The notes below the pieces were generated by a model. It did not search any database. It saw only the letters and a program-made list of their open reading frames with translations, and was not told the origin of the DNA. The position numbers and the translations under genes are program-made. This document shows positions 45,940 to 54,495 of a stretch of 64,000 bases of DNA, piece by piece. Within the stretch, counting starts at the first letter, position 1. Each line of letters opens with the position of its first letter. The stretch is from Phyllobacterium chamaecytisi (GTDB lineage: Bacteria; Pseudomonadota; Alphaproteobacteria; Rhizobiales; Rhizobiaceae). The stretch is taken from the NCBI RefSeq assembly GCF_020164455.1, contig NZ_JAIQWW010000004.1, positions 248,001 through 312,000 on the forward strand, given 5' to 3'.

Positions 45940-47427
45940 ATGCGACTGTGTCCACTCGGTGCGGCTGTTGTCATTGCGGGCACAATTTGCCTAAGCCTGC
46001 CCACGCAGGCACAGGAACAAAATCCCTACGGTTGGCTTGGGACCGAGACGTTGAAGACACGTTCCGGCGATTTCGAGTTCAAGGGCGGTTACCCGGTTGG
46101 CGACGCCGCCGAGCGTCTGCTCGATCTTCGCAAGCTCAATCAGGCGATAGAGGTCTATCTTACCCAGTTGATGCCGGTCAGCGAGATCGGACTTCGTGAG
46201 GGTCTGCGTGCGTTCGGAGCGACGAAGCCGACACAGGTAGTGGTCTGGGAAGACCTGATGGACGCCAAGACCGTGCTGCTGACGGCCAATGCCGAAACGG
46301 TTTACGCTTTGTCTCACCTCGATTTGAAAGCGGATGGCCCGACCGTCGTCGAAGCTCCACCGAAGATGCTTGGTTTTCTGCAGGACGGGCTCCAGCGTTA
46401 CATCGCGGATGTTGGCCCGCTTGGAGACGATAAGGGCAAGGGCGGCAAGTTTCTGATTCTGCCGCCTGGGTTCAAGGGCAAGATTCCAAAGGGATACTTC
46501 GTCAAACGCTCTCCGACATACTCGGTGACACTTGGGCTGCGCGGCTTTCAGGTCGATGGCAAGACCGATCAGGCTGTGGGGCTGATGAAACAGATCAAGA
46601 TCTATCCGCTCGCCAAGGCATCCTCGTCGCCCAAGATGGAGTTCCTCAACGGATCCAACAAGGCCATCAACACGGTGTTTCCCGACAACTTCCATTTCTT
46701 CGAGTTGCTGGCACAGCTTGTCGAAGAGGAGCCTGTCGAGAACTTCGGACCGCTGGAGCGTTCGATGATGATGGCCATCGGCATTGAGAAGGGTAAACAG
46801 TTCAATCCTGATGAAAAGACCAAGGCGCTACTCGCTGAAGCCGCACGACTTGGCGGAGCGATGGCGCGAGCCAATACCTATGCGTCCACTGCCCCCGGCG
46901 TATTCTATTACCCCGACCGCAAATGGCAGGGCGTTCAGGAGGGCATGACCTATACGTTCACAAAGGATGGTGCGCCGCAGATAGATGCCCGCGACAATGT
47001 CTATTACATGGCTGCGGGCAACACGCCCGCGATGATGGCCAAGAATGTCGGTCAGGGTTCGCAGTACCTGTGGACCTACCGCGATGCCGAAGGAAACTTC
47101 CTCGATGGTGCAAAGAGCTACAAGCTGCACGTCCCGGCCAAGATACCCGCGAACAATTTCTGGTCGGTTTTGGTCTACGATGCGCTCAGCCGGTCGGAGT
47201 TGCAGAACGGCCAGCCATTTCCATCTGTCAGCAGCTACACGAAGCCCCATATAAATTCAGATGGGTCCGTGGACGTCGCCTTTGGACCGGATGAGCCAAA
47301 AGAAAAAGGCAACTGGATTAAAACGGTTCCCGGCAAGGGCTGGTTTCCCATCTTCCGGTTCTATGGGCCCAGCGAACCCTACTTCGACAAGACTTGGAAG
47401 CTGGAGGATATTGAGGCCGTCAAGTGA
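45940..47427 (+). CDS. exported DUF1254/DUF1214 protein
   Basis: A 495-residue periplasmic protein. The signal peptide ends near TQAQEQ. The DUF1254 part spans about residues 45-190 (VYLTQLMPVSEIGLREGLR, VLLTANAETVYALSHLDLK), and the C-terminal DUF1214 part about 370-480 (NNFWSVLVYDALSRSELQNG, FGPDEPKEKGNWIKTVPGKG, WFPIFRFYGP). The family is widespread and of unknown function. GGAGGG lies 6 bases before the ATG at 45940, so I prefer this over the upstream start. Its stop is 168 bases before tRNA-Cys (opposite strand); it appears monocistronic. Confidence 0.9.
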   Translation: MRLCPLGAAVVIAGTICLSLPTQAQEQNPYGWLGTETLKTRSGDFEFKGGYPVGDAAERLLDLRKLNQAIEVYLTQLMPVSEIGLREGLRAFGATKPTQVVVWEDLMDAKTVLLTANAETVYALSHLDLKADGPTVVEAPPKMLGFLQDGLQRYIADVGPLGDDKGKGGKFLILPPGFKGKIPKGYFVKRSPTYSVTLGLRGFQVDGKTDQAVGLMKQIKIYPLAKASSSPKMEFLNGSNKAINTVFPDNFHFFELLAQLVEEEPVENFGPLERSMMMAIGIEKGKQFNPDEKTKALLAEAARLGGAMARANTYASTAPGVFYYPDRKWQGVQEGMTYTFTKDGAPQIDARDNVYYMAAGNTPAMMAKNVGQGSQYLWTYRDAEGNFLDGAKSYKLHVPAKIPANNFWSVLVYDALSRSELQNGQPFPSVSSYTKPHINSDGSVDVAFGPDEPKEKGNWIKTVPGKGWFPIFRFYGPSEPYFDKTWKLEDIEAVK

Positions 47428-47595
47428 ATGAGAGCTATTGGCGTGCGAAGCGAACGCCTGACTTCCAACCGTCAGTTGTCCAGCAGTACTTTCACCTTAG
47501 CCTGTCTTCGGAGTTACCAAAAGCATTGGAGTGGCGTCCCAAAGTCAGCGCACCTGACAATAAAATCAGTTGCTTATATGGTGAACTTTTTTGAA

Positions 47596-47669
47596 TGGAG
47601 GCCTCGCCCGGAATCGAACCGGGGTGCAAGGATTTGCAGTCCTCTGCGTAACCACTCCGCCACGAGGCC
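47596..47669 (-). tRNA. tRNA-Cys (anticodon GCA)
   Basis: On the minus strand GGCCTCG pairs with CGAGGCC, discriminator T and encoded CCA follow at 47599-47596. The anticodon loop CTGCAAA gives GCA. The T arm GGTTCGATTCC is standard. Length 74. Confidence 0.95.
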
Positions 47670-47845
47670 TCAACATCAAAATAGCTAATGAAATTAACTA
47701 CTTATGGAAGTGACAAAATTTCATTCCGAACAGCGTCACTTGCGGCATTCCGAATAGCCGTTTTTGTTTTGTGCCGCAATACGTAAAATGAGAAGCCACA
47801 AACAATCGTAACTGTCACGACGTTGCTTGTGCGGACCAGAAGCGT

Positions 47846-48094
47846 TCAGCCTTTGTCCTTGTCCGATGCAAACCAGCCGCTTTTCCAACGACGGCCGAGC
47901 TTCACTTCGATCTGACGGCGTTTACGCCGTACCAGCGCCGAATCCTGTGAAAGGACGATCAGACCGAGCGGAACCATCCAGAAACCGAGAACAGGCAGGA
48001 AACCGAGCGCACCCCCGGCAACCAGAGCTCCGCCAAGCGTGCGACGCATCGCCACCGATTGTGGAACTGGTATGTGGCGGCCAAAAATGCGCAT
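47846..48094 (-). CDS. small conserved membrane protein
   Basis: An 82-residue protein with MRIFGRHIPVPQS at the start, one long hydrophobic hairpin (GGALVAGGALGFLPVLGFWM, VPLGLIVLS) and a basic C-terminus (VRRKRRQIEVKLGRRWK). Proteins of this pattern are common in Hyphomicrobiales and have no assigned function. I start at 48094, with GGAAG upstream; the frame opens at 48226 and would add 44 very basic residues. It lies between tRNA-Cys and tRNA-Asn. Confidence 0.65.
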   Translation of the reverse strand: MRIFGRHIPVPQSVAMRRTLGGALVAGGALGFLPVLGFWMVPLGLIVLSQDSALVRRKRRQIEVKLGRRWKSGWFASDKDKG

Positions 48095-48331
48095 ATGCCG
48101 GCGCTTCCTGTGGCCGTGATGTGCGGAATTCGCCTGGCTTTCCTTGTTTTCAGGGTCTTCAGACAAAAATCTTCTCTTTCGATTAAACCATATCCAACGC
48201 CGGATGTAGGAACGCCTTCGCCCCATGTCATCATTCTGTTATGCACATAAGTCGAAAAAAAGCGAAATGGTCCTTTGCAAAAGCGAAACCCTTTTGCTAT
48301 AGGCCACTTCGCTGATGAAATAAGCAGCTAT

Positions 48332-48406
48332 TCCCCGGTAGCTCAGTGGTAGAGCAATCGGCTGTTAACCGATCGGTCGCTGGTTCGAATCCGGCCCGGG
48401 GAGCCA
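48332..48406 (+). tRNA. tRNA-Asn (anticodon GTT)
   Basis: TCCCCGG pairs with CCGGGGA, followed by discriminator G and encoded CCA (48404-48406). The anticodon loop CTGTTAA gives GTT; the T arm GGTTCGAATCC is standard. tRNA genes are frequent island entry sites, and the glycan cluster begins directly downstream. Confidence 0.96.
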
Positions 48407-48415
48407 GTTAAATCA

Positions 48416-48443
48416 AAGGCTTAGCGAGAAATCGCTGAGCCTT
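48416..48443 (+). terminator. terminator after tRNA-Asn
   Basis: AAGGCTTAGCGA and TCGCTGAGCCTT pair with one G-T, closing a GAAA-type loop, followed by TTGCTTTTC. It lies 10 bases after the tRNA 3' end. Confidence 0.8.
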
Positions 48444-48855
48444 TTGCTTTTCAAAGCACATCTGGGCAACGTTTGGGGCAACATTGTACAAATCCCAAAT
48501 CATCCCCACTGATCACAGAGGTGCGGCAATACTGGCGTCGACAATCGTTTTTTCAAGTTCAAAAAGCGATGTGTCGAACTGTCGGAAGGTGCGGCCGCGG
48601 CCTGGTCGACTGACTTCCGTGGATTCCATCGTCAAATGACCACTCCGCTTCACCACGCATTTGCACCATTTCAAATCATGCTACGATGAAAATTGATTTG
48701 CTTTCCATGCCGGCGAAGATGGCATTGCTGCTGAGCATGAGTTATGCGGTCATTGCCTTGCGCTGGCTAGTCCAGCCATCCAAACAGAAAAGAAGTTGCC
48801 ATTGATCGCAGGCCCGCGGTAACTGTTCCTCGAGCCGCATACCAAGCGAGAAGCA
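48444..48855. other. island border region, possibly with a tiny membrane ORF
   Basis: About 410 bases separate the tRNA-Asn terminator from the wbqC-like gene. A 39-codon frame (48686-48805) encodes a peptide with one hydrophobic helix (MALLLSMSYAVIALRWLV). It has no clear ribosome site and no known relatives that I recognise, so it may be chance. No integrase or direct repeat of the tRNA 3' end is seen here. A short imperfect direct repeat GGGCAAC occurs at about 48463 and 48475. Confidence 0.35.
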
Positions 48856-49551
48856 ATGAAAAAAGTCGCAATCCTCCAATCCAACTATATTCCATGGAAA
48901 GGTTATTTCGACCTAATCGCCGCGGTGGACGAATTTATAATCTATGACGAGATGCAATATACGCGGCGTGATTGGCGCAATCGCAACCAGATCAAAACGC
49001 CCCAGGGAATGCAGTGGCTGACAATACCAGTAAAGGTGAAGGGAAAATACCTCCAAACTATCAGAGATACGGAGATCGAGGGCTCGGAATGGGCGGTTAG
49101 CCACTGGAGGTCGCTTACGACTAACTACAAAAAAGCGCCGTATTTCGATGAAGTTGCAGCCTTACTCGAACCGATTTATCTCCGGGGCAATCACAATTTT
49201 CTTTCTCCGCTCAACCGAGAATTCATGGAAATCACCTGTCACTACTTGGGCATCACTACACGCATAACGGACTCTTCGAACTACCATCTTGTCGATGGCA
49301 AAACAGAACGTCTTGCTGATTTATGTATGCAGGCCCAAGCTACCGAATACGTCTCGGGTCCCGCAGCCAGAGATTATATTGATGAGAATGTATTCAGAGA
49401 ACGGAGCTTGAAACTCACTTGGTTCGATTATTCAGGTTATCCTGAATATCCGCAACTTTGGGGTCCATTTACCCACTACGTCTCTATTGTCGACCTTCTG
49501 TTTAATCGCGGTAGCGAGGCGCCTCAGTATATGAGGCATGTGCGCAAATGA
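48856..49551 (+). CDS. WbqC-family protein
   Basis: A 231-residue WbqC-family protein. The family opening [20 protein letters not shown] and [18 protein letters not shown] (with the R-N-R-N cluster) is clear, as are [16 protein letters not shown] and [20 protein letters not shown]. The family occurs in O-antigen and exopolysaccharide clusters and is thought to attach an amino acid such as glycine to amino sugars. This fits the aminotransferase and acyltransferase in the same cluster, but the activity is not proven. It is the first clear gene of the cluster; the next gene follows after 33 bases. Confidence 0.9.
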   Translation: MKKVAILQSNYIPWKGYFDLIAAVDEFIIYDEMQYTRRDWRNRNQIKTPQGMQWLTIPVKVKGKYLQTIRDTEIEGSEWAVSHWRSLTTNYKKAPYFDEVAALLEPIYLRGNHNFLSPLNREFMEITCHYLGITTRITDSSNYHLVDGKTERLADLCMQAQATEYVSGPAARDYIDENVFRERSLKLTWFDYSGYPEYPQLWGPFTHYVSIVDLLFNRGSEAPQYMRHVRK

Positions 49552-49584
49552 AGCTTCGCCCGTACACCATTGTGAGGCAAGTCT

Positions 49585-50217
49585 ATGCAAAGTGATAACA
49601 GCGACCTTCTGGCCGAGGTTGCCGAGTACTATTCAGGCAAGCTTGCACAATATGGGCAAACGCCCCGCGGTGTTGACTGGAATGGTGAAGAAAGCCAGAC
49701 CGTGCGCTTCGATCAACTATGCAAAGTCATCGGGAATTCGAAATCATTCTCGATCAACGATCTGGGATGCGGTTACGGCTCACTGTTTGAGTATCTCAAC
49801 AAGCGATACGATAAATTCAACTACTCCGGCTTTGACGTCTCGCACGATATGGTGCGCAGCGCCCAAGACCGCCAAAAAGACACCGGCAAATCACGCTTCA
49901 TTGTTGCCAGCGAGGCAGATGAGATCGCTGACTATGGGATTGCAAGTGGGATATTTAATGTTCGTCTTACGCGAACTGACACCGAGTGGCATTCATACGT
50001 GTCTGCGGCCATCGATGCACTAGATCGCACGAGTAGGTTGGGTTTCGCCTTCAATTGCCTGACCTCGTATTCAGATGCGAATAAAATGCAGGAATATCTC
50101 TATTATGCTGATCCATGCGAGCTCTTTGACCTCTGTAAACGCCGATATTCACGCAATGTTGCGCTGCTCCATGACTATGGGCTTTATGAATTCACGATAC
50201 TGGTGAGGAAGTCATGA
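49585..50217 (+). CDS. SAM-dependent methyltransferase (1)
   Basis: A 210-residue class I methyltransferase. The SAM motif is SINDLGCGYGSLFEYL (about residues 55-70), then SGFDVSHDMVRSAQDR for the second strand and FNVRLTRTDTEWHSYV. GAGGCAAGTCT precedes the ATG. Its stop overlaps the next gene by 4 bp. Neighbours imply a sugar or sugar-nucleotide substrate (O-methylation or related), which is inference. Confidence 0.87.
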   Translation: MQSDNSDLLAEVAEYYSGKLAQYGQTPRGVDWNGEESQTVRFDQLCKVIGNSKSFSINDLGCGYGSLFEYLNKRYDKFNYSGFDVSHDMVRSAQDRQKDTGKSRFIVASEADEIADYGIASGIFNVRLTRTDTEWHSYVSAAIDALDRTSRLGFAFNCLTSYSDANKMQEYLYYADPCELFDLCKRRYSRNVALLHDYGLYEFTILVRKS

Positions 50218-50879
50218 AGAAACGTCTGGTCATTTTTGGTACGGGCGATATAGCCCAAATCGCACACGCCTATTTCTCAGAGGATTCCGACTACGAGGTG
50301 GTCGCGTTTACAGTCGATGGCGAATATTTGGCAGCGCCCGAATTCTGCGGGCTGCCTACGGTCCCATTCGAGACTCTCGCACAGACTTATCCCCCCGCAG
50401 AGAATTCGATGTTCGTGGCGTTGAGTTACACGAAACTCAATGCGCTGCGCCGTGAAAAATACGAAGCGGCCAAGGCCCGCGGATATAGTATGGCAACCTA
50501 CATTAGCTCCCGCGCTAGCGTTCTGAACGGCGGAAACATTGGCGAAAATTGTTTTATATTTGAAGACAATACTATTCAGCCGTTTGTGACAATTGGCAAC
50601 AATGTTACGCTCTGGAGTGGTAATCACATCGGGCACCATTCCACGATTGGCAGCCATGCATTCATTGCATCACATGTCGTCGTTTCAGGTGGAGTCAACA
50701 TTGGTGAGCAGTGCTTTATTGGCGTGAACGCGACACTTAGAGATCACATAACAGTTGGTGAGAAATGTGTGATCGGTGCGGGTGCGCTACTTCTTGCTGA
50801 TGCGGATCCGGAAGGCGTCTACGTCGCCCAAGCAACCGAACGTTCACGAGTGCCAAGTTCGAAGCTTCGCAAGATATGA
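50214..50879 (+). CDS. NeuD/PglD-like sugar acyltransferase
   Basis: A 221-residue acyltransferase in two parts. A Rossmann-like N-domain (RLVIFGTGDIAQIAHAYF) is the PglD_N type that binds the UDP- or dTDP-sugar. The C-terminal part is a left-handed beta helix of hexapeptide repeats from about residue 95 (SVLNGGNIGENCFIFEDNTI, quoted in part, to GAGALLLADADPEG) with the catalytic-type histidine in SGNHIGHHSTIGSH. It probably N-acylates a 4-amino sugar nucleotide such as the product of the aminotransferase at 53242. It overlaps the preceding and following genes by 4 bp each. Confidence 0.88.
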   Translation: MKKRLVIFGTGDIAQIAHAYFSEDSDYEVVAFTVDGEYLAAPEFCGLPTVPFETLAQTYPPAENSMFVALSYTKLNALRREKYEAAKARGYSMATYISSRASVLNGGNIGENCFIFEDNTIQPFVTIGNNVTLWSGNHIGHHSTIGSHAFIASHVVVSGGVNIGEQCFIGVNATLRDHITVGEKCVIGAGALLLADADPEGVYVAQATERSRVPSSKLRKI

Positions 50880-51790
50880 TCGAGCCGCGTAAATGGCGTA
50901 AGCTTGGCCTGCTGTACTGTCCGCCTGGAAACCATCCCAAGCTGCGTTCTCATGCCGCAAACCCGTTGGCTGTTCACATTGAAGGCAACATCTTTCGAGT
51001 GTTCTTCAGTGGTCGCGACGCCGAGAACAGGTCCTCTGTCGGTGCAGTCGACATCGATATCGAAAACAGAACGATTGTCACGGAATACGACGCGCCATTC
51101 ATGCAGCATGGCCCCGAGGGCAGTTTCTTCGAAGCCGGGATCAGCATCGGCAATTGCTACAAGGTCGGCGATCAGCGCTACATGCTTTTCATGGGGTGGC
51201 AGAACCCACCGGGAGCACATTGGCGTGGTGAAATCGGGCGATTGCGAGTTACCTCCACCCTGACATTGGAACTCGATTTGAACGCACCTTTTATGGGTTC
51301 GGATAGCGATGACCCCATAAGCCTCTCATATCCCTGGGTAGAGCCGGTAAAGAGCGGCGGTTTCAAAATGTGGTACGGTTCGACCGTTAGTTGGGACGCT
51401 GGCAACGGAGAAATGCTGCATGTTATCAAATCTGCAATATCGGACGATGGCCATTCCTGGCGCCGGGAAGGCCTGGCGCTGCCCTACCGGCTTGGCTTCG
51501 CCCAGGCGTTTTCACGACCTACCGTAGTGAGCGACAAAGACGGATTCCATATGTGGTTTTCGTACCGTAGTGGACTTGGCGAGACCTACCGCATCGGTTA
51601 TGCCACCAGCAGAGATGGGAGCGATTGGGAATTAAAGTTGTCGCAGACCGGGATCGACGTTTCAAACTCCGGCTGGGATAGCGATATGATTGAGTATCCT
51701 TTTGTTTTTAATCACAGAGGCTGCCGGTATATGTTGTACAACGGCAATGGCTATGGAAAGACTGGATTTGGCCTCGCGATTTACACTTAG
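50876..51790 (+). CDS. five-bladed beta-propeller protein (glycosidase-like)
   Basis: A 304-residue protein with the repeated pattern of five-bladed propellers (GH32/43/68/117-like): FRVFFSGRDAENRSSVGAVD, RYMLFMGWQNPPGAHWRGEI, FKMWYGSTVSWDAGNGE, FHMWFSYRSGLGETYRIGYA and CRYMLYNGNGYGKTGFGLAI. Each blade has an aromatic Y/F-M-W/L-F/Y strand. Similar proteins occur in surface glycan clusters without proven hydrolysis; catalytic acids cannot be assigned. Its ATG overlaps the acyltransferase stop, so they are co-translated. Confidence 0.75.
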   Translation: MIEPRKWRKLGLLYCPPGNHPKLRSHAANPLAVHIEGNIFRVFFSGRDAENRSSVGAVDIDIENRTIVTEYDAPFMQHGPEGSFFEAGISIGNCYKVGDQRYMLFMGWQNPPGAHWRGEIGRLRVTSTLTLELDLNAPFMGSDSDDPISLSYPWVEPVKSGGFKMWYGSTVSWDAGNGEMLHVIKSAISDDGHSWRREGLALPYRLGFAQAFSRPTVVSDKDGFHMWFSYRSGLGETYRIGYATSRDGSDWELKLSQTGIDVSNSGWDSDMIEYPFVFNHRGCRYMLYNGNGYGKTGFGLAIYT

Positions 51791-51827
51791 GCTGCAACAA
51801 CAGAAATCAGCGGTAGGACGACAATCC

Positions 51828-52220
51828 GTGGGGCAATTGCTCCGTTATGGGTTGGTCGGAGTTATCACCAATTTTTTAGGGTACATATTGTATTTATCCA
51901 TCACATTCTTCGGGGTGGGACCCAAAACCACCATGACAGTTCTCTACTTTATTGGCACATCCATCAGCTTCGTCGGCAATCGGAAATGGGTCTTTTCTCA
52001 TCAGGGCAATGTATTTGATGCAGGCCTACGTTACGTTGCAGCATATGCCACCGGCTATCTTTTAAACTACAGCATTTTGTTCGTGTTTGTTGACCTCTAC
52101 GGCTATCCCCATGCCTATGTCCAAGCAGTTTCCATTGCTGTTGTCGCAGCCTACCTATTTGCGGTCCTCAAGTTTCTCGTGTTCCCCCACGTCCGCGCTC
52201 ACGATGGAATTGTCGGATGA
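51828..52220 (+). CDS. GtrA-family membrane flippase-like protein
   Basis: A GtrA-like protein with four membrane helices: LLRYGLVGVITNFLGYILYL, TVLYFIGTSISFVGNRKWVF (with the conserved NRKWVF), YVAAYATGYLLNYSILFVF and AVSIAVVAAYLFAVLKFLVF. GtrA proteins flip bactoprenol-linked sugars in three-component glycosylation systems. The start is uncertain. A GTG at 51828 behind TAGGA gives 130 residues, a normal GtrA length; an ATG at 51753 adds 25 residues and overlaps the propeller gene. The stop overlaps the next gene by 4 bp. Confidence 0.88.
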   Translation: MGQLLRYGLVGVITNFLGYILYLSITFFGVGPKTTMTVLYFIGTSISFVGNRKWVFSHQGNVFDAGLRYVAAYATGYLLNYSILFVFVDLYGYPHAYVQAVSIAVVAAYLFAVLKFLVFPHVRAHDGIVG

Positions 52221-53101
52221 TTCGTTGCCTCTCCTGCCAATCGGTTTTTGCTGCTGCCAGCAATGAAGTCACATGCATAAATTGTGGTTGGACCCCGCCG
52301 GAGATCGAAGGCTTCCGCGCATTTGCGCCCGAATTTGCAAGTTGTGGAGGGGGATTTGAACCTGAATACTTCAAGGAACTCGCTGAACTCGAGGCCGATA
52401 ATTTCTGGTTTCGTTCACGAAACAAGCTATTGCTGTGGGCACTAAAGTCTTACAGTCCAGAGTTTCACTCTCTTCTGGAGGTTGGCTGCGGTACAGGCTA
52501 TGTCTTGTCCGGAATAGCAGCCGCCTATCCAAACGCTAAGCTCTCGGGTAGCGAGATATTCACGGAGGGCCTCAAATTTGCGTCTGAGCGACTGCCGTCT
52601 GCGTCTCTCGCGCAGATGGATGCTCGCGGGATACCATTTGTGGATGAATTTGATGTTGTATGCGCGTTCGATGTTCTCGAGCATATAGAAGACGATGAAC
52701 TCGTTCTCAGGCAAATGTGTGCGGCCCTGAAAGCGAATGGAACGCTGCTTGTTACGGTCCCACAACATCCTTGGCTGTGGAGCTCAATCGATGAATATTC
52801 TCACCATTTCAGGCGTTACACTGAAAGTGAGCTGCGCAATAAGGTGGAGATGGCCGGCTTTGAAGTTGTTAGGAGCACGTCGTTCGTGACGCTTTTGCTG
52901 CCCGCCATGGCTGCCTCGCGCATAAAAAGCAAAGAAAAGCCGGTATCCGAGATAGATGTTCGATCAGAGCTCCGGTTGCCTCCGATGGTGAACCACGTCT
53001 TCAGTACAATACTTTCCTGCGAGATTGCTCTGATTAAAGCTGGAATAAATATGCCCGTGGGAGGTTCCAGGCTGTTGGTTGCAAGGAAAACAAAGGGATA
53101 A
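52217..53101 (+). CDS. methyltransferase with N-terminal zinc knuckle (2)
   Basis: A 294-residue class I methyltransferase. The first 25 residues hold two cysteine pairs, IRCLSCQ and CINCGWTPPE, a zinc ribbon common in sugar methyltransferases from glycan clusters. The SAM motif is HSLLEVGCGTGYVLSG (about residues 85-100). VVCAFDVLEHIEDDELVLRQ and VPQHPWLWSSIDEYSHHFRRYT (quoted in part) are typical for this subgroup. It overlaps the gtrA-like gene. The final gene of the first coupled block; 140 bases follow before the aminotransferase. Confidence 0.88.
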   Translation: MIRCLSCQSVFAAASNEVTCINCGWTPPEIEGFRAFAPEFASCGGGFEPEYFKELAELEADNFWFRSRNKLLLWALKSYSPEFHSLLEVGCGTGYVLSGIAAAYPNAKLSGSEIFTEGLKFASERLPSASLAQMDARGIPFVDEFDVVCAFDVLEHIEDDELVLRQMCAALKANGTLLVTVPQHPWLWSSIDEYSHHFRRYTESELRNKVEMAGFEVVRSTSFVTLLLPAMAASRIKSKEKPVSEIDVRSELRLPPMVNHVFSTILSCEIALIKAGINMPVGGSRLLVARKTKG

Positions 53102-53241
53102 CTGTGGCGACGGCCTATTATAGCTAAGGTGTCCGCCGGCACTCGCCTCTGAGGTCTATTCGTTCGAGAGGCAGGTGGCCCTCTGTTGAAGTGCATGCGG
53201 AAAAGCGCGGCGTAGTTGGTTGGAATTGGAGCGACAGCAAC

Positions 53242-54399
53242 ATGAAAGACAAGCGAATTCCATTCAATTGGCCGCATATGACGGGCAAGGAATTATATTA
53301 TATCGCTGAAAGCCATTTCAATGGGCGCTTGGCCGGTGATGGGCCATTTACCAAGCGTTGTCATGAATGGCTTGAAACCCAAGTTGAATGCAACAAGGCA
53401 TTGCTGACACATTCATGCACGGCGGCTCTCGAGATGGCAGCTCTGCTCCTCGATATTTCTCCGGGCGATGAAGTAATTATGCCGTCATACACTTTTGTTT
53501 CCACGGCCAATGCCTTTGTATTGCGTGGCGGAGTGCCTGTCTTCGTTGATATTCGGGAGGATACGCTCAATATCGATGAGCGGTTGATCGAGGCTGCAAT
53601 CACTTCGCGCACGCGTGCCATCGCCGTGGTTCACTACGCCGGCGTGGCATGTGATATGGACGCGATCATGGAGATAGCCCGACGCCATAAGATCAGGGTC
53701 GTCGAGGATGCGGCGCAAGGTGTTATGGCAACATATAAGGGGCGCCCGCTAGGGAGCATCGGAGATCTCGGCGCATACAGTTTCCATGAGACAAAGAATG
53801 TAATATCCGGTGAGGGTGGCGCACTTCTCGTGAACAACGCCGATTTCGTTCAGCGGGCGGAAATCATTCGAGAAAAGGGTACCGATCGGAGCAGTTTCTT
53901 TCGAGGTCAGGTTGATAAATATACCTGGCAGGAAGTTGGGTCGTCATTTCTCCCCGGCGAGATAATCGCAGCCTTTCTTTGGGCCCAGCTCGAGGATGCA
54001 AAAGCAATCACCACGCGTCGGCTGGACAGCTGGAACTGGTACCACAGCGCGCTCGCTCCATTAGAAGCTGTAGGAGCGCTGCGGCGCCCTATCGTGCCTC
54101 ATGATTGCGAGCACAATGCACACATGTACTATGTACTACTTGCGGCGAAAATCGACCGTCAGGCCGTTCTGGACGAGTTGCGGACGCACGATGTCGATGC
54201 AGTATTTCACTATATTCCCTTGCACTCCTCGCCTGCGGGAAAACGATACGGGCGCGTGCACGGAAATCTAAATCAAACAGATGAGCTATCCGCGCGCCTC
54301 ATTCGCCTACCCCTATGGGCTGGGCTACCTCAGGAGCAGCAGGAACGGGTCGTGTCGTTGCTATCCGGCGCAATTGAACGCCGAACGAATTCGATCTAG
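53242..54399 (+). CDS. rffA: dTDP-4-amino-4,6-dideoxygalactose transaminase
   Basis: A 385-residue PLP-dependent sugar aminotransferase (DegT/DnrJ/EryC1 family), closest in character to WecE/RffA, which converts dTDP-4-keto-6-deoxyglucose to dTDP-4-amino-4,6-dideoxygalactose. The schiff-base lysine is K185 in SFHETKNVISGEGG; D157 in VVEDAAQG holds the PLP nitrogen. Near-diagnostic text is LTHSCTAALEMAALLL, MPSYTFVSTANAFVLRGGVP, and IREKGTDRSSFFRGQVDKYT. The start at 53242 (MKDKRIPFNW) has GGAG upstream. The dTDP-glucose synthase and dehydratase (rmlA/rmlB) are not in this window. Confidence 0.92.
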   Translation: MKDKRIPFNWPHMTGKELYYIAESHFNGRLAGDGPFTKRCHEWLETQVECNKALLTHSCTAALEMAALLLDISPGDEVIMPSYTFVSTANAFVLRGGVPVFVDIREDTLNIDERLIEAAITSRTRAIAVVHYAGVACDMDAIMEIARRHKIRVVEDAAQGVMATYKGRPLGSIGDLGAYSFHETKNVISGEGGALLVNNADFVQRAEIIREKGTDRSSFFRGQVDKYTWQEVGSSFLPGEIIAAFLWAQLEDAKAITTRRLDSWNWYHSALAPLEAVGALRRPIVPHDCEHNAHMYYVLLAAKIDRQAVLDELRTHDVDAVFHYIPLHSSPAGKRYGRVHGNLNQTDELSARLIRLPLWAGLPQEQQERVVSLLSGAIERRTNSI

Positions 54400-54455
54400 C
54401 TGCAGATGCTTGCAAAATTGCATCCATGATTTAGGCCCCCTGCTTCCAGCAATAG

Positions 54456-54476
54456 CAGTATTCAGTATTCAGTATT
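54456..54476. repeat. triple 7-bp tandem repeat before the GT-C gene
   Basis: CAGTATT occurs three times head to tail (54456-54462, 54463-54469, 54470-54476), 20 bases before the start of the membrane glycosyltransferase-like gene. A unit length not divisible by three upstream of a surface-glycan gene could change promoter or ribosome-site spacing by slipped-strand mispairing; no variation is shown here. Confidence 0.6.
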
Positions 54477-54495
54477 CGAGGATTTACCAGAAATC

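Noticed and set aside
48407-48855. Integrase gene or att repeat of tRNA-Asn
   Set aside because: No integrase, transposase or second copy of the tRNA 3' end is visible in the window, so the island call rests on content and location only.
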